DNA of 64,000 nt from an uncultured Stomatobaculum sp. (GCF_937924975.1 NZ_CALEYG010000029.1:79787-143786), one strand, 5' to 3'; counted from the stretch's first letter, positions 7,315 to 16,109 are shown. The notes: generated by a model not told the origin, from the letters alone. A program made the numbers and translations.

Positions 7315-8949
7315 ATGGCAAAATTGGGATATGAGCTCTTAAAGGATCCGTTCCTCAACAAGGGGACGGCATTTACGCAGGAGGAGCGCAAGGCATATCA
7401 GCTGGAGGGGCTGCTGCCTCCGGTGGTTGAGACCATTGAGCTCCAGGCGGAGCGCGTCTATGCGGAGATGAAGAAGAAGAGTTCCTTGATTGAGGAGAGA
7501 CGTTTTCTCATGGATGTCTTTAACCACAACCGCACTCTCTTTTACTATGTCTTTCGCGAGCATCTGGTAGAGCTCATGCCCATTGTCTACGACCCGGTCA
7601 TTGCCGAGAGTATTGAGAAGTACAGCGAGCAGTTTGTGGATACACAACACGCCTGCTACCTCTCAATTGATCGACCGGAGGAAATTGAGGCGTCGCTTAG
7701 CTCTGTAGCGGAGGGGCGCGATATTCGATTGATTGTCGCGACAGATGCAGAAGGCATTCTCGGCATTGGCGACTGGGGTACCAACGGTGTGGACATCTCG
7801 GTCGGAAAGCTCATGGTTTATACTGCGGCAGCAGGCATCGACCCCTCAAGTATCTTGCCGGTGGTGTTGGACTGTGGCACAAATCGGGAATCACTCCTTA
7901 AGGATAAGTTTTACCTCGGGAATCGTCATCCGAGAATTTACGGCGAGCAGTACAATGCGTTTGTAGAGCGTTTTGTTCAGGCGGTCGAGAAGCTGTTCCC
8001 GCGGCTCTATTTGCACTTTGAAGATTTCGGCAGAGCCGATGCGGCTGCGGTGTTAAATCGTTATCGTGACCGGTTCCCGGTCTTTAATGACGACGTGCAA
8101 GGCACCGGCATTATTACCCTCGCAGGCATACTCGGTGCCATGCGGATTAACAAGGAGAAGCTCACGGAACAGAGATATCTCTGCTTCGGAGCGGGGACGG
8201 CAGGAGCCGGAATAGCGGATCGCGTGTTCAAGGAGATGGTCGCGCAGGGTCTCAGCGAAGAGGAAGCGAGACAGCGCTTTTACTTGGTTGATAAGCAGGG
8301 GCTGCTCTTCGACGATATGACGGATCTTACGTCGGAGCAGCGGCCGTTTGCGAGAAAACGCACGGAATTTGCAAATGCCGATGAGCTCACGACACTGGAA
8401 GCAGCGGTCTTTGCGGTTAGACCGACCATCATGGTCGGAACTTCGACCCAGCCCGGCACCTTCACCGAGAAGATTGTGCGCGGCATGAGCTCTTGGTGTG
8501 AGCACCCCATCATTTTCCCGCTGAGTAATCCGACTGAGCTCGCAGAGGCGAAGGCAGAGGATCTGATTGTCTGGTCCGAAGGCAAGGCAATGGTCGCAAC
8601 GGGAATTCCCGCAGATCCGGTGGAGTATAAGGGCGTCCGCTACGAAATCGGTCAGGCGAATAATGCGCTCATTTATCCGGGACTCGGGCTTGGAAGCATT
8701 GCCGTGAACAGCAGTCGCATGACCGATGAGATGATTTCCGCTGCCGCGCACTCACTCGGAGCCTTCCTCACCCCGGATGAGCCGGGGGCGGCGGTAATCC
8801 CGCCGGTTGCCCGACTCACAGAGTTCTCGCATACAGTGGCTACAGTGGTTGCGGAATGCGCAGTGAAGCAGAAGCTGAACCGTATTGATGGAGATGTGGA
8901 GAAACTGATTGCGGATATTTCCTGGAAAGCAGAATATAAGCCGCTCTGA
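7315..8949 (+). CDS. mleS: Malolactic enzyme / NAD-dependent malic enzyme
   Basis: The 544-residue product converts L-malate either to L-lactate and CO2 (malolactic) or to pyruvate (malic enzyme) in the cytoplasm. Its N-terminus (DPFLNKGTAFTQEER) and length are those of malolactic enzymes of lactic acid bacteria as I remember them, slightly shorter than E. coli SfcA. Visible motifs are GILGIGDWG, FNDDVQGTG (metal and substrate binding) and the NAD site CFGAGTAGAGIADR. AGGAGG at 7302-7307 supports the start. The permease gene downstream, 14 bp away, is of the MleP type, which favours malate fermentation. Sequence alone does not separate the two activities securely. Confidence 0.85.
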   Translation: MAKLGYELLKDPFLNKGTAFTQEERKAYQLEGLLPPVVETIELQAERVYAEMKKKSSLIEERRFLMDVFNHNRTLFYYVFREHLVELMPIVYDPVIAESIEKYSEQFVDTQHACYLSIDRPEEIEASLSSVAEGRDIRLIVATDAEGILGIGDWGTNGVDISVGKLMVYTAAAGIDPSSILPVVLDCGTNRESLLKDKFYLGNRHPRIYGEQYNAFVERFVQAVEKLFPRLYLHFEDFGRADAAAVLNRYRDRFPVFNDDVQGTGIITLAGILGAMRINKEKLTEQRYLCFGAGTAGAGIADRVFKEMVAQGLSEEEARQRFYLVDKQGLLFDDMTDLTSEQRPFARKRTEFANADELTTLEAAVFAVRPTIMVGTSTQPGTFTEKIVRGMSSWCEHPIIFPLSNPTELAEAKAEDLIVWSEGKAMVATGIPADPVEYKGVRYEIGQANNALIYPGLGLGSIAVNSSRMTDEMISAAAHSLGAFLTPDEPGAAVIPPVARLTEFSHTVATVVAECAVKQKLNRIDGDVEKLIADISWKAEYKPL

Positions 8950-8963
8950 CTTAGGAGAAGGCT

Positions 8964-9911
8964 GTGATTTTACAAGTACTGGCGAGTATTATTCCAATTG
9001 TATTTTTGATTGTACTGGGCTTTTTTCTGCATGAAAAGAAGTATCTGAGCAAGGGGCTTGACAAGAATCTAACCTTTTTGGTTATGAATATCGCGCTGCC
9101 TGCGTCGGTCTTTCTGTCGGTCGTCAATAACTTGACGATTAAGACGCTGGAAGAACTCGCAAAACCTTTGATGATCGGAATGATTGCGTTCGTAGCCAAT
9201 TATCTGCTATCGTATTTTCTCATGCGAGTGGTGCGCGTTCCGCGCGGTCGCAGAGGAGTTTTTCTGAATACCATCGTGAACGCAAACACGATTTTTATCG
9301 GAATGCCGCTCAATCAGGCACTTTTCGGGAGCCAAGCAGTCTCCTACTTCTTGGTTTACTATGTGCTGAATACGGTGTCCACTTGGACCCTCGGTTCTGT
9401 GTTGATTGCACGGGACGGTCGCACGGAACAAGCGGGAGGCGGGAAAATCAATCTCAAACAAATCTTGTCGCCGCCCATTTTAGGGTTGCTGCTTGCGATA
9501 CCTGTGCTTCTTTTTGGCTTGAGCCTGCCGAAACCAGTAATCAGCTCGCTAAGCTATCTAGGCTCTTTGGTCACACCGCTCTCGCTGCTCTATATCGGCA
9601 TTGTGCTCTCGGAAGCAGGTCTTAAGAGTGTGCGCTTTGACAAGGATACGCTGGTCGCGCTGCTCGGAAAGTTTATTTTAAGTCCGGCTTTGATGGCGTG
9701 TGCACTTCTTTTCGCAGGGCGTTTCGGTATCACGGTACCTGTACTGCTCAGAAATACAATGATTGTACAGGCAGCAGTGCCGGCACTTACGGTGTTGCCC
9801 ATTTTGGCGGGAGATGCGGACGGAGATGTGGAATATGCGACGAATACCGTTGTTACGAGCACAATACTGTTTTTGGTTGTGATTCCGATCGTGATGATGT
9901 TGTTAAAATAA
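8964..9911 (+). CDS. mleP: AEC-family permease, probable malate transporter
   Basis: The 315-residue product is a membrane protein with about ten hydrophobic segments and the AEC (auxin efflux carrier) pattern, including NTIFIGMPLNQALFG and the C-terminal PALTVLPILAGDA. The start is GTG at 8964 preceded by TAGGAG. Its position directly after the malolactic/malic enzyme gene and the known membership of lactococcal MleP in this family suggest malate uptake or malate/lactate exchange. A terminator follows, so the two genes form an operon. Confidence 0.8.
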   Translation: MILQVLASIIPIVFLIVLGFFLHEKKYLSKGLDKNLTFLVMNIALPASVFLSVVNNLTIKTLEELAKPLMIGMIAFVANYLLSYFLMRVVRVPRGRRGVFLNTIVNANTIFIGMPLNQALFGSQAVSYFLVYYVLNTVSTWTLGSVLIARDGRTEQAGGGKINLKQILSPPILGLLLAIPVLLFGLSLPKPVISSLSYLGSLVTPLSLLYIGIVLSEAGLKSVRFDKDTLVALLGKFILSPALMACALLFAGRFGITVPVLLRNTMIVQAAVPALTVLPILAGDADGDVEYATNTVVTSTILFLVVIPIVMMLLK

Positions 9912-9920
9912 ATCTTACGA

Positions 9921-9949
9921 GGCGGCTGTCGAAAGGCAACCGCCTTTTG
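9921..9949 (+). terminator. Intrinsic terminator of the malate operon
   Basis: AGGCGG and CCGCCT form the outer stem, with an imperfect inner continuation, followed by TTTT. Confidence 0.75.
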
Positions 9950-9979
9950 CTTGGCGGCAATTTGAGGGACATAAGAGTA

Positions 9980-10008
9980 TTGGCAAGGCCCGGAAAAGAC
10001 ACTATACT
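9980..10008 (+). promoter_or_regulatory. Promoter of the LURP-one-like gene
   Basis: TTGGCA (9980-9985), 17-bp spacer, TATACT (10003-10008). Confidence 0.75.
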
Positions 10009-10064
10009 GGCAGGCATAGCGGGGCAGTGTTGTGTCTGCCCGCGTGTCAAAGGAGAAAAAAGCA

Positions 10065-10535
10065 ATGAGAATTATCATGCGCCAGCGTCTTTTTTCGATT
10101 CTGGATCACTATGAGATTTTTGACGAGGCGGGACAGAAGCTCTTTCAGGTCAACGGAAAGTTTGCGCTTGCGCCGGAGCTTCGCATTCAGAACGCCGAAG
10201 GCGAAGAACTCGGCTATACAAAGTTCGAGATGTTTCACCTCTTGCCGCACTATAATTTCTTCGCGGGCGGCGAGAAGATAGATCGGATGGCCAAGAAAGT
10301 CACGCTCTTTCGCGCGCGTTACGAATTGGAGGAGTCCGGCTGGACGGTGCAGGGCAACTTTCTTGCCCACGAGTACCGGGTGACGGATGCGGAGGGCAGA
10401 GAGATTGCGAATATCTCCAAGTCCTATCTCAAGGTTCGCGACACCTATGCAATCGACGTGCCGGATGAGAGAAATGTGCTCCGCGTATTGATGATTGCGC
10501 TGATTGTCGATTCGGTACAGCATCCGGAACACTGA
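10065..10535 (+). CDS. LURP-one-related (Tubby C-terminal-like) protein
   Basis: From the ATG at 10065 (AGGAG at 10051-10055) the product has 156 residues, starting MRIIMRQRLFSILDHYEIFD. The antiparallel strand pattern (GQKLFQVNGKFALAPELRI ... YRVTDAEGREIANISKSY ... DTYAIDV) is that of bacterial LURP-one-related/YxjI proteins, small beta-barrels that may bind phospholipid or act as membrane-associated scaffolds; the molecular role is not established. It has its own promoter and terminator, so it is monocistronic. No membrane segment except a hydrophobic helix-like C-terminus (VLRVLMIALIVDSV), as in the family fold. Confidence 0.75.
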   Translation: MRIIMRQRLFSILDHYEIFDEAGQKLFQVNGKFALAPELRIQNAEGEELGYTKFEMFHLLPHYNFFAGGEKIDRMAKKVTLFRARYELEESGWTVQGNFLAHEYRVTDAEGREIANISKSYLKVRDTYAIDVPDERNVLRVLMIALIVDSVQHPEH

Positions 10536-10595
10536 CGAAGGTCGGAAAAGCTTCACAGAAAAGGTATGGAAAAAAGTGGAGCGGGTTGCTATACT

Positions 10596-10634
10596 ATAGC
10601 GACAGGACATCCGATCCTGTCGCTATTGTTTTTT
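10596..10634 (+). terminator. Intrinsic terminator
   Basis: Perfect 12-bp stem: ATAGCGACAGGA (10596-10607) with TCCTGTCGCTAT (10615-10626), then TGTTTTTT. A -10-like TATACT (10590-10595) abuts it. Confidence 0.85.
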
Positions 10635-10679
10635 GATAGCGCTTGAGAGGCAACAGGCTGCCTCAGAAAGGAGATAATC

Positions 10680-10904
10680 ATGGATATCAACAATCTGACC
10701 AAACTCGCGGAGCTCTTCAAGCAGTACCCGTTCTTAAAGGACGAGCTCGTCAAGTACAGCGACAAGTTCGCGGCGCTCAACAACCCGCTCGCAAAGGCGG
10801 TTGTGAGCCAGGTTAATCTGGAGCAGGTGTCGCAGACTTCCGGTATCGATGTGAATACGCTGATTGCGAAGATCAAAGAGATCGTCGCAGCCCATCAGGC
10901 GTAA
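10680..10904 (+). CDS. Small DUF1858-like domain protein
   Basis: 74 residues starting MDINNLTKLAELFKQYPFLK. The pattern of a YPFLKDEL helix, a central NPLAKAVVSQV and a C-terminal SGIDVNTLIAKIKEI helix resembles the DUF1858 module that is found alone or in front of DUF438/hybrid-cluster-type proteins; the ligand of the module is not known to me. AGGAG upstream supports the start. The stop overlaps the start of the following lipoprotein gene (TAATG). Confidence 0.7.
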   Translation: MDINNLTKLAELFKQYPFLKDELVKYSDKFAALNNPLAKAVVSQVNLEQVSQTSGIDVNTLIAKIKEIVAAHQA

Positions 10905-11764
10905 TGCGGGTGGGCAAGAGAGCACTCAGCCTCGCAGCTGCGAGTTTCATGGGGCTATGCCTCATGGCTTGCAGCTCTTTTCATAAGAACGGGCGCGTGA
11001 GTGAACCGGTTGAGATCAATTTACAGGAGCAGAGCGGTCAGGCGGAAGTGCGACAGGCGCTAAACGGGTCGGGGATTCCGGCGGAAGACAGTCAGGAGTT
11101 TTTTCGCGAGGTGGAGCGCTTTCAGAGCGCGGTCGGCGATGCCGTGGATGAGGATGTGATGGCAGACCGCTGGGAGAAGGCCTATCCGGATTTTGTCGGA
11201 ACGAATTGCCGGATTACCGCATTTATGCTCGCGCGCTCCCTCGTCAAGGTAGAGGGCGGCACGGCGCCGGCGGAGAGTGCCGATGAAAATCTGTTTCTGG
11301 ATCTGGAGGCGATTCAAAAGGCGCCGGTAGAGCTCTGGAGTAGCGGAGACAACGGCAAATTTGAGCGTCTCTTTGCGGAAGTGCCGGCGGCCGATACAAA
11401 GGACACGAGTGTACAGTGCGAACAGGTGCGGAAAGCCTGGAAGGAGCGAGGCATTTCCTTTGCGGACGGAAAAGCGAGCATTGTCACGGTTTGGCTGCAC
11501 TCGAAACTCACGCCGGAAGAAAATATTCTGTTTCCGGGTCATGTCGGGGTCCTGGTGTCGGAAGACAGCGGAAAGCTCCTGTTTGTCGAGAAACTGGCGT
11601 TTCAGAAGCAGTACCGCGCGCTGCGCTTTGAGAACCGCGCGAGTTTGAACGCCTACCTGATGGGGCTCTATGACATCGATGAGAACCAGCCGACCGCACG
11701 CACCTTCCTGATGGAGAACGATCGGATGATGCAGGACTATCGAGTTTTGAAGAAGGGAGCATGA
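10904..11764 (+). CDS. Lipoprotein, DUF4300-like
   Basis: 286 residues with a lipoprotein signal peptide (lipobox LMACS, Cys at 23). The mature part contains FVGTNCRITAFMLARSL, a region with GHVGVLVSE and a conserved-looking C-terminus (TFLMENDRMMQDYRVL). From memory this resembles the DUF4300 family of Firmicute lipoproteins, whose function is unknown. Overlapping start and stop codons with both neighbours (TAATG upstream, ATGA downstream) show a three-gene translationally coupled operon. Confidence 0.65.
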   Translation: MRVGKRALSLAAASFMGLCLMACSSFHKNGRVSEPVEINLQEQSGQAEVRQALNGSGIPAEDSQEFFREVERFQSAVGDAVDEDVMADRWEKAYPDFVGTNCRITAFMLARSLVKVEGGTAPAESADENLFLDLEAIQKAPVELWSSGDNGKFERLFAEVPAADTKDTSVQCEQVRKAWKERGISFADGKASIVTVWLHSKLTPEENILFPGHVGVLVSEDSGKLLFVEKLAFQKQYRALRFENRASLNAYLMGLYDIDENQPTARTFLMENDRMMQDYRVLKKGA

Positions 11765-12129
11765 GAGAAATCGAAGAGAAGACCTTTCGTGTCAGGCACT
11801 TGGAACTGCTTCTCGAGGCCGTCATTGCCCGCGCGGGCCTGGTAAAGACAGAGGTCACGGACTGCAGGGCAGAGCGGAACCGCGTTGCCTTCCGGATGGG
11901 CGGGCACAGCTACCGCCTGTTTGTCACGCAGTATGAGGACGATGTATTCGGGGAGACAGTGACCTATCTTTTGTTCGATGAGACGAATGCGCTCCTCGCG
12001 CGGGCTTCGTCCAAGCTCTACCATTTCGAGATTGACGGCAGGCGCTTTGAGCAGCTGGTGCCGGAGGAGCTCTCCTGTGAGCTCTGTACCGGCGGCTGCC
12101 CGGATTGTCTGAAACTGCGACAGCAATAA
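11761..12129 (+). CDS. Conserved-looking protein of unknown function with a CxxCxxxCxxC cluster
   Basis: 122 residues; the start overlaps the lipoprotein stop (ATGA). Mixed alpha/beta sequence with two strand-rich segments (GHSYRLFVTQYEDDVFGETVTYLLFDE) and a C-terminal CELCTGGCPDC motif that could bind a metal or an iron-sulfur centre. No signal peptide, so cytoplasmic although coupled to a lipoprotein gene. Family not recognised. Confidence 0.7.
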   Translation: MREIEEKTFRVRHLELLLEAVIARAGLVKTEVTDCRAERNRVAFRMGGHSYRLFVTQYEDDVFGETVTYLLFDETNALLARASSKLYHFEIDGRRFEQLVPEELSCELCTGGCPDCLKLRQQ

Positions 12130-12236
12130 AATCTTGGCAAATACTACACAAGCATCGTGTGCTGTGCTAAGATAGCTTTTGCAAATTGACGAAATATCCG
12201 CTGCCGGGTATCTTATTTTTTGTGAGGAGGAATGGT

Positions 12237-13274
12237 ATGTCTCAAACATTGAAATATTTACAGGAAATTTTGGCAATTCCCTCTCCGACCGGCTTCACGA
12301 AGGAAGTGCAGGAGTACTTGCTTGCAAAGACAAAGGAATTCGGTTTCCCGGTGAAGCATACGGAAAAGGGACTGGTCATTGTAACAGTGAAGGGCAAGGA
12401 CGATGAGCATCAGCGCATGGTGACGGCGCATGTCGACACCTTGGGCGCAATGGTGCGCGCGGTGAAGCCGAGCGGACGCTTAAAGCTTGCGCAGATCGGC
12501 GGCTATCCCTGGAACATGATTGAGGGAGAGAATTGCCTCGTGCACACGGCCGACGGCAAGAAAATCGGCGGCACCATTCTGATTCATCAGACCAGCTGCC
12601 ATGTCTATAAGGATGCGGGCACGGCCGAGAGAAATCAGGACAATATGGAAGTGCGCCTCGACGAGAAGGTGACAAACGAGGCGGAGACCAGAGCACTTGG
12701 CATTGAAGTCGGCGACTTTGTCTCCTTCGATCCGCGCACGCTGATTACCGAGAAGGGCTTTGTGAAGAGCCGTTTCCTCGATGACAAGGCGAGCGCTGCG
12801 ATTCTCCTCGACATTCTGGATCGCATCAGCAAGGAGAAAATCGAGCTTCCGTACACGACTCACTTCGCGTTCTCGGTCTACGAGGAAGTGGGACACGGCT
12901 GCAACTCCTCGATTCCGGAGAAGGTCGTCGAATTCCTGGCTTGCGACATGGGCGCCATGGGCGACGATCAGCAGACCGATGAGTACACGGTCTCGATTTG
13001 CGCAAAGGACAGCTCCGGCCCCTATCACTACGCATTCCGCCAGAAGCTCGTGAACCTCGCGAAGGAAAAGAAGATTCCGTATCGCGTGGACATCTACCCC
13101 TACTACGGCAGCGATGCTTCCGCAGCGATGAACGCGGGCGCGGAGATTAAGCACGCGCTGCTCGGCGCAGGCATTGAGTCGAGCCACTCCTATGAGCGCA
13201 CCAACAAGGAGTCGATCGATGCGACCGAGGCCCTCGTGATGGCTTACCTCGAGAGTCCGCTGGTGGAAGACTGA
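12237..13274 (+). CDS. M42-family metallopeptidase (glutamyl aminopeptidase type)
   Basis: From the ATG at 12237, six bases after GAGGAGG (12224-12230), the product has 345 residues. It matches the M42 (PepA/YsdC) family of dinuclear zinc aminopeptidases that trim peptides in the cytoplasm. Key segments: TAHVDTLGAMV (first metal His/Asp), RFLDDKASAA (bridging Asp), SVYEEVGHGC (catalytic Glu pair), LACDMGAMG (metal Asp) and ESSHSYERTN near the C-terminus (last metal His). The gene stands alone before a terminator. Confidence 0.9.
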   Translation: MSQTLKYLQEILAIPSPTGFTKEVQEYLLAKTKEFGFPVKHTEKGLVIVTVKGKDDEHQRMVTAHVDTLGAMVRAVKPSGRLKLAQIGGYPWNMIEGENCLVHTADGKKIGGTILIHQTSCHVYKDAGTAERNQDNMEVRLDEKVTNEAETRALGIEVGDFVSFDPRTLITEKGFVKSRFLDDKASAAILLDILDRISKEKIELPYTTHFAFSVYEEVGHGCNSSIPEKVVEFLACDMGAMGDDQQTDEYTVSICAKDSSGPYHYAFRQKLVNLAKEKKIPYRVDIYPYYGSDASAAMNAGAEIKHALLGAGIESSHSYERTNKESIDATEALVMAYLESPLVED

Positions 13275-13315
13275 GAGCAGTCCGAAAACGGCAAGGGCAA
13301 ATAGCAAACAAAAAG

Positions 13316-13349
13316 GAGAGCTTTCCGCTGCGGCGGGAGGCTCTCTTTT
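13316..13349 (+). terminator. Intrinsic terminator of the M42 peptidase gene
   Basis: 13-bp stem with two G-U pairs (13316-13328 with 13333-13345), tetraloop TGCG, then TTTT. The following 13350-13495 holds no gene that I can see; it becomes AT-rich and marks the start of the accessory region. Confidence 0.8.
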
Positions 13350-13495
13350 GCTGTGAAAAACACTTGACTCTTACCTTGGCAGAGCAACATTACTCCCCAA
13401 CCCCATGAACAATCGATTGGCTGTGCATGAAAAAAAACCAATGACAAAATGACGGAAATAAAGTCTTGCTATTCCGTAAAAACTCTGATTGTTTA

Positions 13496-13545
13496 TTGAC
13501 AATGATGTGCCTTGAATATATGCTGTGTATATACGGAATACACAG
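13496..13545 (+). promoter_or_regulatory. Promoter and GntR operator of the YtrA-ABC operon
   Basis: TTGACA (13496-13501), 17-bp spacer, TATGCT (13519-13524). Overlapping the -10 end and start point is a perfect inverted repeat, CTGTGTAT (13523-13530) and ATACACAG (13538-13545), seven bases apart. This is the expected place for autorepression by the GntR protein encoded next. Confidence 0.8.
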
Positions 13546-13562
13546 CTGAGGTGCGAAATCAT

Positions 13563-13937
13563 ATGAACATAATTGTATCCAATTCATTGGATGTTCCGCT
13601 GTATATACAGATCAAAGAACAGATTAAGGAAGCGATTTTAAAAGGTGAGCTGGAGGATGGAGAACTCTTACCATCCATTCGAAACTTTGCAAACGATGTC
13701 CATGTAAGCGTCCTGACGATTCGCCGCGTCTATGATGAATTGGAAAAAGAGGGTTTTGCCTTCAGTCAGGCGGGCAGGGGAACTTTTGTCTCGAGGGGCA
13801 ATCCGGAACTACTTCGGGATTTCAAACGTCGCATCATCGAACAGGATTTACAAAAGGCTGTTCATAACGCGAAGCTGTTTGATATCGAAAAAGATGAGCT
13901 GTATGCGATGGTGGATATTTTGTATGAGGAGGATTAG
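13563..13937 (+). CDS. GntR-family regulator, YtrA subfamily
   Basis: Using the ATG at 13563 the product has 124 residues, the compact size of YtrA-type repressors: a GntR winged helix (VPLYIQIKEQIKEAIL ... LPSIRNFANDVHVSVLTIRR ... GRGTFVS) and a short helical C-terminal dimerisation tail instead of an effector domain. Regulators of this kind repress a downstream ABC transporter operon, often responding to cell-envelope antibiotics. The ABC ATPase gene begins two bases after the stop and an inverted-repeat operator lies in the promoter, so autoregulation of the whole operon is very likely. Confidence 0.88.
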   Translation: MNIIVSNSLDVPLYIQIKEQIKEAILKGELEDGELLPSIRNFANDVHVSVLTIRRVYDELEKEGFAFSQAGRGTFVSRGNPELLRDFKRRIIEQDLQKAVHNAKLFDIEKDELYAMVDILYEED

Positions 13938-13939
13938 CC

Positions 13940-14806
13940 ATGGACAATATTCTTGAAGCGAATGGTCTTGTGAAAAGGTATCCGACTTTTACGCTTGATA
14001 GCATTTCTTTTTCCTTGCCGGAGGGATGTGTCACCGGCTTCATCGGAGCCAACGGTGCAGGGAAAACCACGACGATACGTTCCATTCTCAATTTGGCACA
14101 TAAGGAATCTGGGACAATAAAGATTTTTGGCTTAGACGCGGACAAGCATGAACGGGAAATCAAGGATCGCCTGGGCATCATCATGGATGGCAGCTATTTC
14201 TATGACAACCTGTCAATGGAGGATATGAAAAGTATTATTGCTCCGGCCTATTCCAAATGGAGTGATGCCGAGTACCGCACTTATATGGAAAAGTTCGATC
14301 TTGACCCAAAGCAAAAGATTTCTACACTCTCTGGCGGGATGAAAATGAAATTTGCCCTTGTGCTGGCGCTTTCCCATCAGGCTGAACTTCTGATTATGGA
14401 TGAACCTACAAGCGGACTTGATCCACTTGTGCGAAGGCAATTCCTGGAAATTATCATGGACTACATGAAAAACGGAGGAAAGGGAGTTTTCTTCTCAACA
14501 CACATCACCTCTGATTTGGATAAGGTCGCAGATGTACTTATTCTCATTGACGGCGGGAAAATTGTATTTCAGCAGAGTAAAGATGAGCTCCTTGATACAT
14601 TCCGCATCGTGAAAGGCAGTGTCGCATTACTAAACGACCGAAACAAAAGGCTAATCAGAAATCTGAAGATCTCAACTTATGGATTTTCGGCATTAACAGA
14701 TCGGATTGCGGACGTCAAAAAAGAAATTCCGGGCGTGTTGTTTGAAAAAGCAAGCATTGAAGATATTATGCTCGCGTATGTCGGAGGGAAGAATAATGAT
14801 CGCTAA
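13940..14806 (+). CDS. ABC transporter ATP-binding protein (YtrB/BcrA-like)
   Basis: 288 residues with Walker A GANGAGKTTT, signature LSGGMKMKFAL, and Walker B LLIMDEPTSGLDP followed by the switch His in FFSTHITSD. The C-terminal ~70 residues are the variable tail of this subfamily. It energises the ABC-2 permease encoded next (overlap 11 bp). Together with the GntR regulator this is a YtrA-type export or envelope-stress module; substrate unknown. Confidence 0.9.
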   Translation: MDNILEANGLVKRYPTFTLDSISFSLPEGCVTGFIGANGAGKTTTIRSILNLAHKESGTIKIFGLDADKHEREIKDRLGIIMDGSYFYDNLSMEDMKSIIAPAYSKWSDAEYRTYMEKFDLDPKQKISTLSGGMKMKFALVLALSHQAELLIMDEPTSGLDPLVRRQFLEIIMDYMKNGGKGVFFSTHITSDLDKVADVLILIDGGKIVFQQSKDELLDTFRIVKGSVALLNDRNKRLIRNLKISTYGFSALTDRIADVKKEIPGVLFEKASIEDIMLAYVGGKNNDR

Positions 14807-15449
14807 TCTTGTGAGAAAGGACTTTTTGTTGATAAAAAAGATGGCGGTGGAGTTTTTAGCTGTCAGCATTCTCGTTCCGATTATCTTGATGGTTAATGCA
14901 GCACAAATGGCGGGGATTGAAATAATATCCTGTTTATACATGGTCATTTTGACAGAGATTCTCTTTATGCAATCTGTTGCAACGGAAGAAGAAAAGAGCC
15001 CAAAAGCAGTAGCGCTTCTTTGTGCAGCGCCATATTCTCGAAAAAGCTACATTATTGCAAGATACATCTGCTATTTAATCTTATATGGTGAGTGTCTTGC
15101 TGTTTACTCAATGATTGCAGTCATCTATCCTCGGTTTGATTTTTTGAATATTACGGAAGCTCTGACGGTCTTTTTGATAAGTACTGTTTTTTATGGCATA
15201 TATACTCCGATTATGCTCAAATACGGGGCTACAAAGGGACGGCTTGTGCTTTCCGCTTCGACATTGTTTGTTTCAATGGGACCTGTTTTTCTTGCGCGCT
15301 TGTCGCTCCCAAAGCTGCATCACATCATAGAGTTTCTGCAAGGTTCGTCGACTCTTATGATTGCAATTCTTGTCGGTATTTCCGGCGTTGTCATATTTAT
15401 GCTGTCAATGTTCCTGTCTATCCGTATTTTTTCCCGCAAGGAGCTGTGA
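14796..15449 (+). CDS. ABC-2-type permease
   Basis: From the ATG at 14796 (GGAGGGA just upstream, inside the ATPase gene) the protein has 217 residues with about six hydrophobic segments. The layout resembles the ABC2_membrane_5 permeases of YtrB-type systems, including AVALLCAAPYSRKSYIIARY between segments two and three. It forms the membrane part of the transporter with the preceding ATPase. GC content and codon use are lower than in the surrounding chromosome. Confidence 0.85.
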   Translation: MIANLVRKDFLLIKKMAVEFLAVSILVPIILMVNAAQMAGIEIISCLYMVILTEILFMQSVATEEEKSPKAVALLCAAPYSRKSYIIARYICYLILYGECLAVYSMIAVIYPRFDFLNITEALTVFLISTVFYGIYTPIMLKYGATKGRLVLSASTLFVSMGPVFLARLSLPKLHHIIEFLQGSSTLMIAILVGISGVVIFMLSMFLSIRIFSRKEL

Positions 15450-15487
15450 GCATCTTTACAGATGGATGTCAGGGAAAGGAGCTGAAC

Positions 15488-15886
15488 ATGTCAAAAATGA
15501 AGATGTCAAATGAGATTTTATTCTTCGACGCCATTGCGGTAATAGCTTTTCTGTTCTGCATCTACAATTTGCTCAATCTCTTGTTGATTCATAATAAATC
15601 AGCAACAACAAAGGGCACAATTATATCCTATACGACTGCAATTCCCGGCACGACAGCTTTTCACAATTCAAAATGGGCACAGGTTGCTTATAAGGTTAAC
15701 GGGAAACAGTATATTTCTCAAAAAAGCATACAGGTTCCATTTTCCTCTGAAATCGGAAGCACCGCGCAGATTCGTTACGATACACAGCATCCGGAAAGGT
15801 TATATAGTTTTACCCCTGCAAGAATTTTGATTTCACTCGGAATAACGATTGTCAGCATAATCGTCATTGTAGCTAGGCTAATCTAA
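15488..15886 (+). CDS. DUF3592-like membrane protein
   Basis: 132 residues from the ATG at 15488 (AAGGAG a few bases upstream). Two hydrophobic segments (near residues 12-35 and the C-terminus) flank an extracytoplasmic beta-rich part (KGTIISYTT ... VAYKVNGKQYISQKS ... YDTQHPERLYSF) typical of DUF3592 proteins. It is the last gene of the YtrA-ABC operon; it may assist the transporter, but no function is known. Confidence 0.7.
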   Translation: MSKMKMSNEILFFDAIAVIAFLFCIYNLLNLLLIHNKSATTKGTIISYTTAIPGTTAFHNSKWAQVAYKVNGKQYISQKSIQVPFSSEIGSTAQIRYDTQHPERLYSFTPARILISLGITIVSIIVIVARLI

Positions 15887-15998
15887 GCAATGAGAGTATG
15901 GGTATCTGCTATTTTTTGAAACAGGGATATTGAGTAAGTTGGCTGAAAGTCGCGGCTGTCCTCGCATAATAATTGAGCGGCTGTTTTGCGATAGCGGC

Positions 15999-16036
15999 AA
16001 AAAGCAGTAAGTCTTGAAAAGACTTACTGCTTTTTT
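15999..16036 (+). terminator. Terminator of the YtrA-ABC operon
   Basis: Perfect 17-bp stem (15999-16015 with 16019-16035) with a three-base loop and T-run. The remaining bases between 15887 and 16208 hold no gene; they contain this terminator, a hairpin at about 16066-16092 and the IS200-type left end. Confidence 0.9.
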
Positions 16037-16109
16037 GTGAAGCTTTTGGCTTTAGCCTGCTGAGCATGGTTCGCTTGCAAAGCAAGTGAACCGTTGCGAA
16101 GCAAAAACC

